The notes below the pieces were generated by a model. The model did not search any database. It saw only the letters and a program-made list of their open reading frames with translations, and was not told where the DNA came from. A stretch of 64,000 nucleotides of DNA, taken from NCBI GenBank assembly GCA_963732855.1, contig CAVTBB010000002.1, positions 496,001 through 560,000 on the forward strand. The letters run 5' to 3'. Below are positions 28,284-37,399 of this stretch, piece by piece (position 1 is the stretch's first letter; each line of letters starts with the position of its first letter). A program made the translations under genes and the position numbers. This stretch comes from DASXVU01 sp963732855. Its GTDB lineage: Archaea > Thermoplasmatota > Thermoplasmata > Methanomassiliicoccales > UBA472.

Positions 28284-29767
28284 ATGGCCGTCCTGGACCT
28301 TACCAATTTCATTCTTGTCGTGAACTTTCTTCTTGGGCCATTGGTTGCGCTGTTCCTCTACCTGAACGCGGCCCTGATAATTGTCACCATCATCTTCCTC
28401 AAGCCCCGCCAGGTTACTCAATCTATCTCTGGATCGCCTCGTTCCTGGTCCTGCCGATGGTCTTCGTCATCATCTTCTACATCTGGTTCGGGCGGGATTA
28501 CCATCACCAGAAGGTCTTCAAAAACAAGACCAAGAACGATTTCAATGTGGTCGAGACCCTGCGCCAGCAGAGGAAGAACCTGCAATTCACCCCGGACACT
28601 TACGAGAACACCCTTCCCGAAAACCTCGAGCTGGCCCGATTGCTGCTCAACGCCAACCGCAGCTTCGTCACCGCGGACAACGAGGTACGTTACTTCAACG
28701 AAGGAGACGGGTTCTTCAAGGTCCTATTCGAAGAGATAGCCGCCGCCAAACGCTTCATTCACATGGAGATGTACATCATACGCAACGACGAGCTGGGCAA
28801 GCGGCTGGTCCACGAATTGGCGGTCAAGGCCAAAGAGGGGGTGGAGGTCAAGCTCCTATGTGACGCGGTAGGATGTCACAAACTGCCACGAAAGTTCTTC
28901 AGGGAGCTGAATGAGGCGGAAGGAAGAACGGCGGACTACTTCCCGTCCCTGTTCAAGTCAGTCAATACCCGGATCAATAACCGCAATCACCGCAAGTTGG
29001 CCGTCATTGACGGCGAGATCGGAATCTGCAGTGGTTTCAATGTCGGCATCGAGTACACCGGCCGAGGACCGCTCGGCCCCTGGCGGGATGATGCAGTGGT
29101 CATGAGGGGGGGCGCAGCGATCGCGATAGAAGCTCGCTTCATCCAGGACTGGAACTTTGCCGCGCATGACACGATCATGATCACGCCATACCTGCCTGAG
29201 ACGGAGGGGAAGGGCAAGAGCCCGGTACAGATCGTCTCCGGAGGGCCTGACTCGGAGCACAGCCCGATCAGACAACATTACTTGAAAATGATCTCCATGG
29301 CGAAAAAGAAGATCTACATCCAGACGCCCTACTTCGTACCGGAGGGCACGATAATAGTCGCCTTGGAGATGGCGGCGATGTCTGGGATAGAGGTACACAT
29401 AATGATTCCCAGTCAACCAGACCACCCCTTCGTGTTCTGGGCCTCCACGTACAATGCCGGTTACCTGCTTCGATCGGGCGTCAAAGTGCACCAGTTCAAG
29501 CCTGGCTTCATACATGCCAAGATCTGCGTCATCGATGATCAGGTGGCCAGCGTCGGCAGCGCCAATTTCGACGTGCGCAGCTTCGGACTGAACTTCGAGA
29601 CCAACGCGGTCATCTATGATGCCGAGGTGGCACAGGATATCGCGAAAAAATACCTCAAGGACGTGGCCGAAAATTGCAGTGACCTTACACTTGAGATTTA
29701 CGGTGCGCGGAGCCGATGGACCAAGGTCAAAGAGTCGGTCGCACGTCTCTACACCCCGATCGCCTGA
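28284..29767 (+). CDS. cls: Cardiolipin synthase, bacterial phospholipase D type (one frameshift)
   Basis: Starts MAVLDLTNFILVVNFLLGPL with two N-terminal membrane segments (PLDc_N type). A shift at about 28410 joins the first segment to ASFLVLPMVFVIIFYIWFGR. Two HKD motifs follow: NRNHRKLAVIDGEIGICSGF and GFIHAKICVIDDQVASVGSA. Between them are YIQTPYFVPEG and VHIMIPSQPDHPFV, typical of Cls. The joined length, about 494 residues, fits the family. Bacterial Cls condenses two phosphatidylglycerols; in archaea the homologues act on archaetidylglycerol to make archaeal cardiolipins in the membrane. It is monocistronic with a T-rich end signal downstream. Confidence 0.9.
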
Positions 29768-29779
29768 CCACCTCGTTCA

Positions 29780-29788
29780 TTTTTTTTT
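29780..29788 (+). terminator. T-run after the cardiolipin synthase gene
   Basis: Nine consecutive T begin 13 bases past the stop codon. Poly-T on the coding strand is the usual archaeal intrinsic termination signal. No strong hairpin precedes it. Confidence 0.55.
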
Positions 29789-29938
29789 CTGTTCCCGCCT
29801 TCGGTTGTGATGATGTCCCATCGAATGAGGTCAAAGAAGGTATGGATTTACCGATAAGATCGCCCGAAATAATCTTGTTTTCCAAGGGTGGAACGAATCA
29901 TCGCTTTTTCATTCTGCGGCGATCCATTCTCCATCATG

Positions 29939-32504
29939 TCATTTATCGTGCTTATTGGAGGGCCTGATCCCCCCTGGAGGTATGGCCATCAGGAAACGGG
30001 CCCCGTGTCCCTGCCTACCCACCTCACTTATGGCGATGCCTGTGATCGTCAATATCTCCCGGGAAAGGAAAAGGCCCAGTCCATGTTCCTTACCGTAAAT
30101 GCGTGTGAATAGCTGTCCCCTTGCATCCTGCGGGATGCCGATGCCATCGTCCTCACAGACCAGGATTTGGGAACCATCCATCTCCTCGACTGAGAAACGG
30201 ATCGAATGGATGGTTTTTCCGTGCCGTATGGCGTTGTGTATCAGATTGTGGAAGACCTTGACGATCAGAGGGTCAGCGAGCACCTCCGTCCCGGCGGGTA
30301 CGTCATTAACCAGCGTCACCTTTTCAAAATTAATGCCTTTGGAAGCCTCTGTGATCAATGCTCTGACCTCTTGCCATTTGGGTGCGCGCACTCCGATGTC
30401 CTCATATTCTTTGGTGAATTGGATAATTGCGGAGATGCGCTCCGCTGCATCCTCGGCCTTGCGGAGTTGCGCCTCCGATGCCTTCCCGTTCCGATCCCCG
30501 TCCAAAAGTGCCAGGTTCCCCCTGAGCACCATCAGCTGGTTGTTGATGTCGTGCCGGGTTATGCTGGAGAGCAGATCAAGCTTCTTTTTGACCTCATCCA
30601 ACGCATCTTCAGCCCGTTTTCGTTCGGAAATGTCTGTCAGGAAGTTGAGGGTGGCAGGACGCCCCTCCCATTCGATCAATATCGCGCCATTCTCGACGAA
30701 TCTGGTGTTTCCGTCCTTGGCGGCCAGCCTGAAGACATAACGGCTCGTGGCGGTTTCGCCCTGCGAAAGCATGTGGAAGCGCCCCTCGACCATGAATCGG
30801 TCTTCTGGATGGATGAGTGACAATATAGGTTTCGATAGAAGTTCTTGCTCCGAGAAGCCGCTCATGGTGACCGCCATTGGGTTAACGAGTCGGAGCATCC
30901 CATCCTGCACTACCACTATCGCCTCGTCGGCACTATTAACCACCGTTCGGTAACGCTTCTCATTCTCGTTCAGTTCGGCGGTCATTCTCATGCGATCCGT
31001 GACGTCAGAATAGATGGCCACGATCTCCCCGCTGGGCAGCCGGAACACGGTGTTCTCGTACCATCTGTAATAATGTTCATCGACATAGGTCTTGGCCGGG
31101 TAGAAGGTCGGCTGTCCGGTCTTCCACACATGGCGAAAGATGGGGTATCAGCCCAAAGACGTCTATCTCGGGGCGCAGGTCATAAAGGCTCTTGCCGACA
31201 ACCTCTTCCTTGGTCTTGCCCTCGATCTCCAACGCCTTTCTGTTGAAGTCGCGGATCTGGTAATCGCAACCTCTCTCACCGTCATTGAGCACCCGGTAAA
31301 TGGCAACACCGCTGTCCATGTTCTCGAAAAGGTCCTTGAAGCATTGTTCACTTTCCTGTAGCGCCTCTTCGGCCTTTTTGCGCACGGTGATGTCACGAAT
31401 GACAGCGATCAGGACATCACGACCTTTGAGGACAAAACCATTAACTGATATTTCAACGGGAAATATGGTCCCATCCCTTTTCCTCTCAAAACGGAGGGGG
31501 ACCCAATTTTGATGTTCCTTAATCGCCGCTTGGGTTTTCTCCGGCTCAGCCGATATTTCCAAGATTTTCAAACGACTGAACTCCAATGGAGAATAACCGA
31601 ACATATTACATGCAGAACTGTTCGCTTCAAGAATGGATCCAGTCTCAACATCTACGAGAAAGATTGCATCATTTTCAGCCGCGAAAATATTCTTGTATTT
31701 TTCCTCATTTTCTTTCAGCAATATATCCGCTAGTTTAAGCTCGGTGATATCCTTGTTGATGCCGCGGTAACCGATTAGCTGGCCCGCCTCATCTTCGATG
31801 GGAATGGCATTCGTTTCGAGGATCACGATCTCGCCACCTTTGGTCAGACCATTGTTGATCAGCGCCCGGATGGGCAGTTTGGATTTGAAGGCGGCGAACA
31901 CTCTCTGTTTGATCTGCTCCTGATCCTCTGGCGGCTTGAGATCGTAGAAGTGCTTCTTGCCGATCAACTCCTCTGGCTCGTAGCCCATCATTCTCTCGAC
32001 CACCTGGTTGCAATATATCAGGAGCCCGTTCTCATCCACCTCAAAGATCCATTCATCCGCACTGTCCGCCATCTGCTTGAATCGCTCTTCGCTATCTCGC
32101 AATCCCTTTTCTGCACGAGATCGCTGTATCAGCCCAATGATGCGGTGGCCAAGCTCCGTGTATTGAGAAACCGGGTCACCGCCCTTCTGCAAGTATGCGT
32201 CAGCTCCGTTGTTCAAGGCCTCGATGACCACCTCTTCCCTGCCTTTGCCGGTAAAGAGGATGAACGGTGTCCTGTTGCCTGAAGATCGCAATGATTTGAG
32301 GAATTGTATTCCGTCCTCACCAGGCATCTGATAGTCAGACACGATGGCGTCGTAGCGTTTTGTGGTAAGCTTGGCCATGGCCTCTTTCACCGAGCATACG
32401 GTGTCCACTTCCATTTCCCCTGGTATCTCCAGAAAATGCCTGGTCAATGCACAGAGGGATGGCTCATCATCGACCACTAAAACCTGGATAGGAAGGATCT
32501 TCAT
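29939..32504 (-). CDS. Receiver-PAS-histidine kinase (one frameshift)
   Basis: Two frames join at about 31120 (DVFGLIP leading to KTGQPTFYPAKTYVDE), giving about 855 residues. Order: receiver (VLVVDDEPSLCALTRHFLEI; Asp in AIVSDYQMPGEDG; FILFTGKGREE), four or five PAS domains (ADEWIFEVDENGLLIYCNQV, NDAIFLVDVETGSILEANSS and others), HisKA-like LLSSITRHDINNQLMVLRGN with the acceptor His, and an ATPase domain (FHNLIHNAIRHG; CEDDGIGIPQD; HGLGLFLSREILTITGI). It shares its architecture with the kinase at 16522-19055. Soluble. The start at 32504 has the receiver fold directly after MKILPIQ. Confidence 0.87.
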
Positions 32505-32682
32505 GTTGAAATTCTCGTAGCATTATCTGAATATTTACTTGCTATCCTAGGATTATCTTATTAGATAGTGGAATGGGTCGCATGAACGAGGCCCCGATCA
32601 TTTGGAACGGGTTCATTGCACATGGTTAACGAACAAAGAGCGAATTTGAGTGCGCTGCCGGCAGCCGTTGGATTCGTCTTGA

Positions 32683-33615
32683 TCAACAGGGTGAGGAGGA
32701 ACGGTCACCAACCGCCTGATCATTTCGGGGGGCCTTCTTCAATTCCCGACGCCTGTTTATGTAGTGCCTCAGCCGGTGCGCGTTCTGTTGGTAATTGATT
32801 ACCATCGATGGCGCGAAATAGCGACTGTGCTTGGCCATGACCATGACGCCGGTGGCGACCTTCTTCATCGGCCCCTTCTCTTGACCGACAACAATGTTCT
32901 GACGCTTCTTCACCGCATCGAGGAACCCGTCCACAGTGTCCGCCCGAGCGCAGGTTACCACCGCCCCCAGATCGTTGAGCATGTGGCCGTCCGTCCCTCC
33001 GGTGAAGGACAGGTCCTTTCCTTCCACCAGCCTCATCGCCTTGACGTTCAGCGAATGGGTCATGCTACCATTGATCACCTCAAGCCCGTCAAAGCGGTCA
33101 GTAATCTTGGCCGGAAGGTATCCGCCATCGATACATTTCTGAACCCCTTTGTTGAAGAGCAAGTAGCCATAGGGATGGGCGGCCACGACCATGCAATTGT
33201 ATCCCCCGGTCCGATCGAGGATCTCCGGCGTGCTGAGCTTGGTGGCCAGCCAGGGGGCCTTCTGCCGGTTGGGTTCGATGTGTTTTTTAAAGAAGTCCTC
33301 CAGGTCACCGGGGGAATAAAAATAAGTGAGGACATGGGGTCCGTCGAACGCGCTCACCTCCATACCTGGAATGATGAGCACGTCGCCCCTCTCCTGAAAG
33401 GCATGCAGCGAACCCGACACCACGTTGTGGTCCGTGATGGCGATACCGAACCCGGAGCGCTTGGCATTGGTCATGACCATTGGCAGTTTCGCATGGCCAT
33501 CCGAGTGGTTGGTATGGAAGTGCATGTCGACGGCCGTGAGCCCCTCGCTCTTCAGTCGAACCATTTCCGGGACCTCGAATCGCACCTTTTCGTGGTTGTC
33601 GTCGGAATGCGGCAT
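32683..33615 (-). CDS. PHP-domain phosphoesterase
   Basis: Intact 310 residues. The metal-binding PHP motifs are in order: DMHFHTNHSDG (HxH), IAITDHNVVSG, IPGMEVSAFDG, VAAHPYGYL and FTGGTDGHMLNDLG. PHP domains are tri-metal phosphoesterases; stand-alone members act on nucleotide, histidinol or small phosphate esters. The C-terminal 60 residues are basic. A 289-codon open frame on the other strand is an antisense shadow of this GC-rich gene. The substrate cannot be told from sequence. Confidence 0.9.
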   Translation of the reverse strand: MPHSDDNHEKVRFEVPEMVRLKSEGLTAVDMHFHTNHSDGHAKLPMVMTNAKRSGFGIAITDHNVVSGSLHAFQERGDVLIIPGMEVSAFDGPHVLTYFYSPGDLEDFFKKHIEPNRQKAPWLATKLSTPEILDRTGGYNCMVVAAHPYGYLLFNKGVQKCIDGGYLPAKITDRFDGLEVINGSMTHSLNVKAMRLVEGKDLSFTGGTDGHMLNDLGAVVTCARADTVDGFLDAVKKRQNIVVGQEKGPMKKVATGVMVMAKHSRYFAPSMVINYQQNAHRLRHYINRRRELKKAPRNDQAVGDRSSSPC

Positions 33616-33670
33616 ATCTTTCTGACAACCTAGGACAGCCCGCTGTTAAAGTAGGTATGCTAGCCATGTT

Positions 33671-33960
33671 TCACATGTTATCTCGAAATGGACAGTGGCG
33701 TTGCCTCCTGAAAACTAGGTTCCGCATGACGATCTTCCCTGGTGTCTTAGTGACCTCCTGAATTATTAGGTGAGAATCGATACCATGGCCACATGATTGA
33801 AATGATTCCCGCCGTTCCTTTGCGTCCTGCGGGATGCCTATGTCATCGCCCATCCGGATAACAGCACACAAGCACCAGCAGCACTTTCAATTGAGAAATG
33901 GATCTATTGGCGGTTCTACCAGTCTTGGAGCCATTTGTCTGGAATTTGATCATCCTATGG
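33671..33960 (-). pseudogene. Remnant of a histidine kinase ATPase domain
   Basis: The strings GDDIGIPQDAKERRE, HGIDSHLIIQEVTKTPGKIV and VFRRQRHCPF line up in order with CEDDGIGIPQDARGQLF, HGLGLFLSREILTITGIAIS and EVGRQGHGARF of the kinase at 29939. Glycines of the ATP lid are lost, the frame is broken, and nothing of the rest of a kinase is present. A decayed partial duplicate is the simplest reading. Confidence 0.55.
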
Positions 33961-34054
33961 AAAATCTAGGTTGAGAAAACCGCACTCGCAAGAACGAAAG
34001 CGAAATGGTCGTTCGATGATCGGGTTTCAAAAATGCCTATCATGGTACCGTCAG

Positions 34055-35701
34055 TTATTTTCGCATCAGATTAGTTTGGAGGGCAAGTTCTTCTCTCACC
34101 ACTCTCCCCATCTTGGGGGTCATGACCAGGAGGAACGGGATAAGATACTTGAGTTTCCTTGCTCGAGCGATATTCCCACCGCCGTTCTCTGATCGATAGG
34201 CTGTGAGGAAAGAGCGAGCGACAAGCCTCATTCCTTCGACCTGCTTGGCCAGCATCGCTGAATAATATAGGAACTCGGCCAGGTCCCAGGCCTGATTTCC
34301 CCCTTCCACAGCCTGCTCGAGGTCTATGAGATAGATACCGTCATCGCCCACAAGCGCATTCGCCGGTTTTGTGTCTCCATACACTAGACCGACCTTATGC
34401 ATCTTGCCTAGAACCTGAGCATATTTCTCGATGTTGCCAGTGTCGGTGCTTTTCCCGCTTACTATTTCTTCAACGAACTTGTCAAGTGGGACCCCCTCGG
34501 TATATTCGGAGACCAACGTTCTTTCATCCAATATGACCCCGGTGATGCTGTGGGTCTTGATCCCGATCCCGTGCAGCCGCCTGACCGCCTCGACCTCTCG
34601 GTTGAGCCTTGAGAGAGGCGTCATATTGAATCTCTTGGCCGCAAATGCCCAAACGTTGAGAATGATCCACTTCAGGTTCTTCAATTCTGGGAATTGTTTG
34701 AGGATGAACTTTGCATCCACTCCCTCTCCGGTGATCTTCAGCTGCGTACTGGAGTTGATGAGCCCTCCTTTTTTAACTTCCTCGTGAGTGTATGTTCCAG
34801 TGAACCCGTAGATAAGGGCGACCTCTTCGATCATCTTGCTCGGGTCGTCGAAGATGACCCCCTCTTCAAGCCGGAGCAGTTTATTGGGGCGATCGAGCTC
34901 GGCGGCCGACTCGATCTTTTCACTGAACTTGAGTTTGGCAAGCGGTTTGGACTTGTACTCGATCCCCGCTACACTGGCCAATGTATGGAATGCATTCTTG
35001 ATGACGCCTACTGTCGTCAGCGGGTTTATCCGATTGAGCTTGTGGAGCGCCTTCTTTCGCTGCTTCCTTTCCCGGAGTATCCTGACCGAGCCGTCGCCAT
35101 GGATTAATATTCCATGGGAGGCGAGAGATTCTACGGCCTCGCGAAACCCACGGAGCCCGAATGCCAAGCTCTCGCTCTTCTGGTCTCCGCAGTATATACG
35201 CCGGTATATATCGACCAGATCAGGTTGTTGAAGAGCCAACTTATGCAATTTATCGAACAGGAAATAATCATAGGGGATGATAAGGTTTGAAGAAAAGTCA
35301 CCATAGTCGGCCTGGATCTCGATCAGCTTTTCAGCCACTATCCTTTTCTTATAAGTTATCTCCACTTTTCTTAGGAACTCCTCATTGAGCAGCGGTTCGT
35401 AGATGCTCAGGAACTTACCGATGACCACCTCATCAAGCATCGGCCTCTCCGCCGCGTTGAGCAGGACCGCCTCATCAATGATGATCGAATATGGCTTGAT
35501 CGGTACCGGCTCATGTAGGCCAGACGCCTTTTCTTCGAAGTTCTTAGTGACTATCATCAGGTCGCGATCAGAGACCTCCCCCTCGTGTCCCGCCAACCTT
35601 GGATCGAAAGCGCAAAGTGAACTGATGTTTTCTTTTGGGACCAGTGATTCGGCTCGATTGATGAGATTTGACCTCTCCTGGCTAGTGATTCTTTCCCCCA
35701 A
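34055..35701 (-). CDS. Protein-kinase-like (RIO/Bud32-type) protein with N-terminal nucleotidyltransferase-like domain
   Basis: Intact 548 residues. The C-terminal 230 residues carry kinase-like motifs: VYGDTKPANALVGDDG (catalytic-loop counterpart of HGDxxxxN) and IYLIDLEQAVEGGNQAWDLA (DxE in place of DFG, as in RIO, Bud32 and lipopolysaccharide kinases). Upstream, GVILDERTLVSEYTEGVPLD resembles the hinge. The first 200 residues (CAFDPRLAGHEGEVSDRDLM, then LIIPYDYFLFDKLH) look like a nucleotidyltransferase-type domain with an acidic pair. I do not see a Kae1 domain, so it is not the Kae1-Bud32 fusion. Function unknown; small-molecule or protein phosphorylation is possible. Confidence 0.6.
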   Translation of the reverse strand: MGERITSQERSNLINRAESLVPKENISSLCAFDPRLAGHEGEVSDRDLMIVTKNFEEKASGLHEPVPIKPYSIIIDEAVLLNAAERPMLDEVVIGKFLSIYEPLLNEEFLRKVEITYKKRIVAEKLIEIQADYGDFSSNLIIPYDYFLFDKLHKLALQQPDLVDIYRRIYCGDQKSESLAFGLRGFREAVESLASHGILIHGDGSVRILRERKQRKKALHKLNRINPLTTVGVIKNAFHTLASVAGIEYKSKPLAKLKFSEKIESAAELDRPNKLLRLEEGVIFDDPSKMIEEVALIYGFTGTYTHEEVKKGGLINSSTQLKITGEGVDAKFILKQFPELKNLKWIILNVWAFAAKRFNMTPLSRLNREVEAVRRLHGIGIKTHSITGVILDERTLVSEYTEGVPLDKFVEEIVSGKSTDTGNIEKYAQVLGKMHKVGLVYGDTKPANALVGDDGIYLIDLEQAVEGGNQAWDLAEFLYYSAMLAKQVEGMRLVARSFLTAYRSENGGGNIARARKLKYLIPFLLVMTPKMGRVVREELALQTNLMRK

Positions 35702-35938
35702 TGCTTAAACCCCGCATCCCGATCGGGCTGCTATCCGTTCGACTTGGATTAGTATTCTTCCCCTTAACCTCACTGAAGGGGTTCGGGTGAGGTCATTGAA
35801 CTATGAAGAATCCATATGATGCTCTGGTGATGGCTCGTCTGCTACCCACATAGTTACAGTGAAGGATGGAACAATGAAGGCAGGGCTAATGATGGCCGAT
35901 GACAAGAAAATTAACATCATCTTCCACCCGACCGGTAG

Positions 35939-35948
35939 CATAAATATT
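35939..35948 (+). promoter_or_regulatory. TATA box of ppk2
   Basis: CATAAATATT lies 36-45 bases before the ATG at 35984. The 35702-35938 stretch otherwise holds nothing I can support. Confidence 0.45.
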
Positions 35949-35983
35949 GTCAGCTTCCTAGAACATTTGAATGGTGTAATCAT

Positions 35984-36889
35984 ATGGACGAAGACAATGA
36001 CAAAGTGATAGCCAGGACCTTGGTGCCCTTTGGTAAGAAGATAGACCTGGAGGAGTATCCCACGAGCTGGGAGGACCGAGACGACCTCAAGCTTAACGGT
36101 TTGCGACTGTCAAAGGAGAAATCGAAAAAGATACTGGAACAGAGCAGGGAGAAGCTGTCAAAAGCCCAAGAACTGTTCTGGGCGGAGGACTCCCATTCCT
36201 TGCTCATCATCCTTCAAGGAATGGACGCTTCAGGCAAGGACGGTATCATCGAACATGTAATGTCCGGTGTGAATCCGCAGGGTTGCGAAGTAACACAGTT
36301 CAAGGTCCCGTCGGAAAAGGAACTAGACCATGACTTCATGTGGCGCTGCTTCTGCGCCTTGCCGGAGCGAGGCAAGATCGGGATCTTCAATCGGTCGTAT
36401 TATGAGGAGGTCTTGGTAGTCCGGGTCCATCCAGAGCTCCTGGACCGGCAAAAGTTGCCGAAAAGGAAGCATCCGAACGGTCTATGGAAAGAACGATATG
36501 AATCGATCAATGACATTGAACGTCATCTGGTGCGAAATGGGACGGCCATCCTGAAGTTCTTCCTGCATGAATCCATGAAGGAGCAGAAGGAGAGATTCCT
36601 GGCCCGGCTGGATGATCCGAACAAGCAATGGAAGTTCAATAAGGGCGATGTTGTTGAGAGAGAACTTTGGAGCAGTTACATGAAGGCCTATGAGGACATG
36701 CTTGGGGCAACGAGCACCGATGAGTCGCCGTGGTACATCATACCTGCCGATCAGAAGTGGTTGTCCCGAACGTTGGTCTCTGAAATCATCACCCATCAAA
36801 TCGAATCGTTAGAAATTCAATTTCCCAGGCCTTCAGAAGAAGCGATGAAAGCATTGGAGGACGCCAAAGAGAAATTGCTGAAAGAGTGA
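35984..36889 (+). CDS. ppk2: Polyphosphate kinase 2 family protein
   Basis: Intact 301 residues, the usual size of one-domain PPK2. Walker A is LQGMDASGKDGIIEHV; the Walker B/lid region is GKIGIFNRSYYEEVLVVRVH; RFLARLDDPNKQWKFNKGD and the C-terminal WYIIPADQKWLSRTLV are family signatures. PPK2 enzymes transfer phosphate between polyphosphate and nucleoside mono- or diphosphates. The family is mainly bacterial, so lateral acquisition is plausible. It is monocistronic with its own TATA box; subclass (AMP, ADP or both) cannot be read from sequence alone. Confidence 0.92.
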   Translation: MDEDNDKVIARTLVPFGKKIDLEEYPTSWEDRDDLKLNGLRLSKEKSKKILEQSREKLSKAQELFWAEDSHSLLIILQGMDASGKDGIIEHVMSGVNPQGCEVTQFKVPSEKELDHDFMWRCFCALPERGKIGIFNRSYYEEVLVVRVHPELLDRQKLPKRKHPNGLWKERYESINDIERHLVRNGTAILKFFLHESMKEQKERFLARLDDPNKQWKFNKGDVVERELWSSYMKAYEDMLGATSTDESPWYIIPADQKWLSRTLVSEIITHQIESLEIQFPRPSEEAMKALEDAKEKLLKE

Positions 36890-37399
36890 TCGGCCGGCCA
36901 TCGACTCGATCCTCATGGACCGGCCGAGGATGGACCTGCGGTCATAAAGAAAGACAAAAGACGTGATCGCACAGGTTCATTCTAAGAACTGAAAGACCGG
37001 CAACGGTCATTAGAAGGTCTTTCTATCTGCCGCATCTTGCCGATTTAGATACGAAAACACTAAATTTCACCTGCCATAACTAGGATTGATCGCGGTCATG
37101 ACCATACCCGGCTGTCAATATCCCATCTGATCTGTGAATGACCAAGACTGCTGGTTTCGTCGATTTACCTGGTCAGCGGCATTTAGCGGTGGTGATGGCG
37201 ATAATGTGTGTCGATGAACGTTTCTACATTAAAATATCCACAATTCGCATTCTGAACGAAGGAAAAAGGGCACCATGCTGACCTTTGGCGAACTCGATTA
37301 CTCAATGGGTTCACTGGACCCTCCATTCTTGCCCACTTGCTTTTTCCCATTTGCCGGCGCCTCCACATTGCTCACCTCAGGCCTTCTATCCCGTTGACT
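36890..37399 (+). other. 510-base region without a supported gene
   Basis: Between ppk2 and the end of a giant surface-protein gene. The minus-strand frame of that giant gene stays open beyond its TGA at 37400 for about 30 more codons (VSNVEAPANGKKQVGKNGG), a charged tail like those of its paralogs. The annotated stop may therefore be a sequence error. The remainder shows no motif. Confidence 0.4.

Noticed and set aside
32764..33633. 289-codon open frame on the plus strand
   Set aside because: It lies wholly antisense to the PHP gene, whose metal motifs are complete, and has no recognisable domain. Long antisense frames are expected in GC-rich genes.
34055..35701. Kae1-Bud32 fusion
   Set aside because: No Kae1 metal-binding motif (HxxxH) or ASKHA signatures in the N-terminal half.
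36890..37399. RNA gene in the ppk2 downstream space
   Set aside because: No tRNA-like arms or conserved GTTCRA loop, and no strong hairpin seen.
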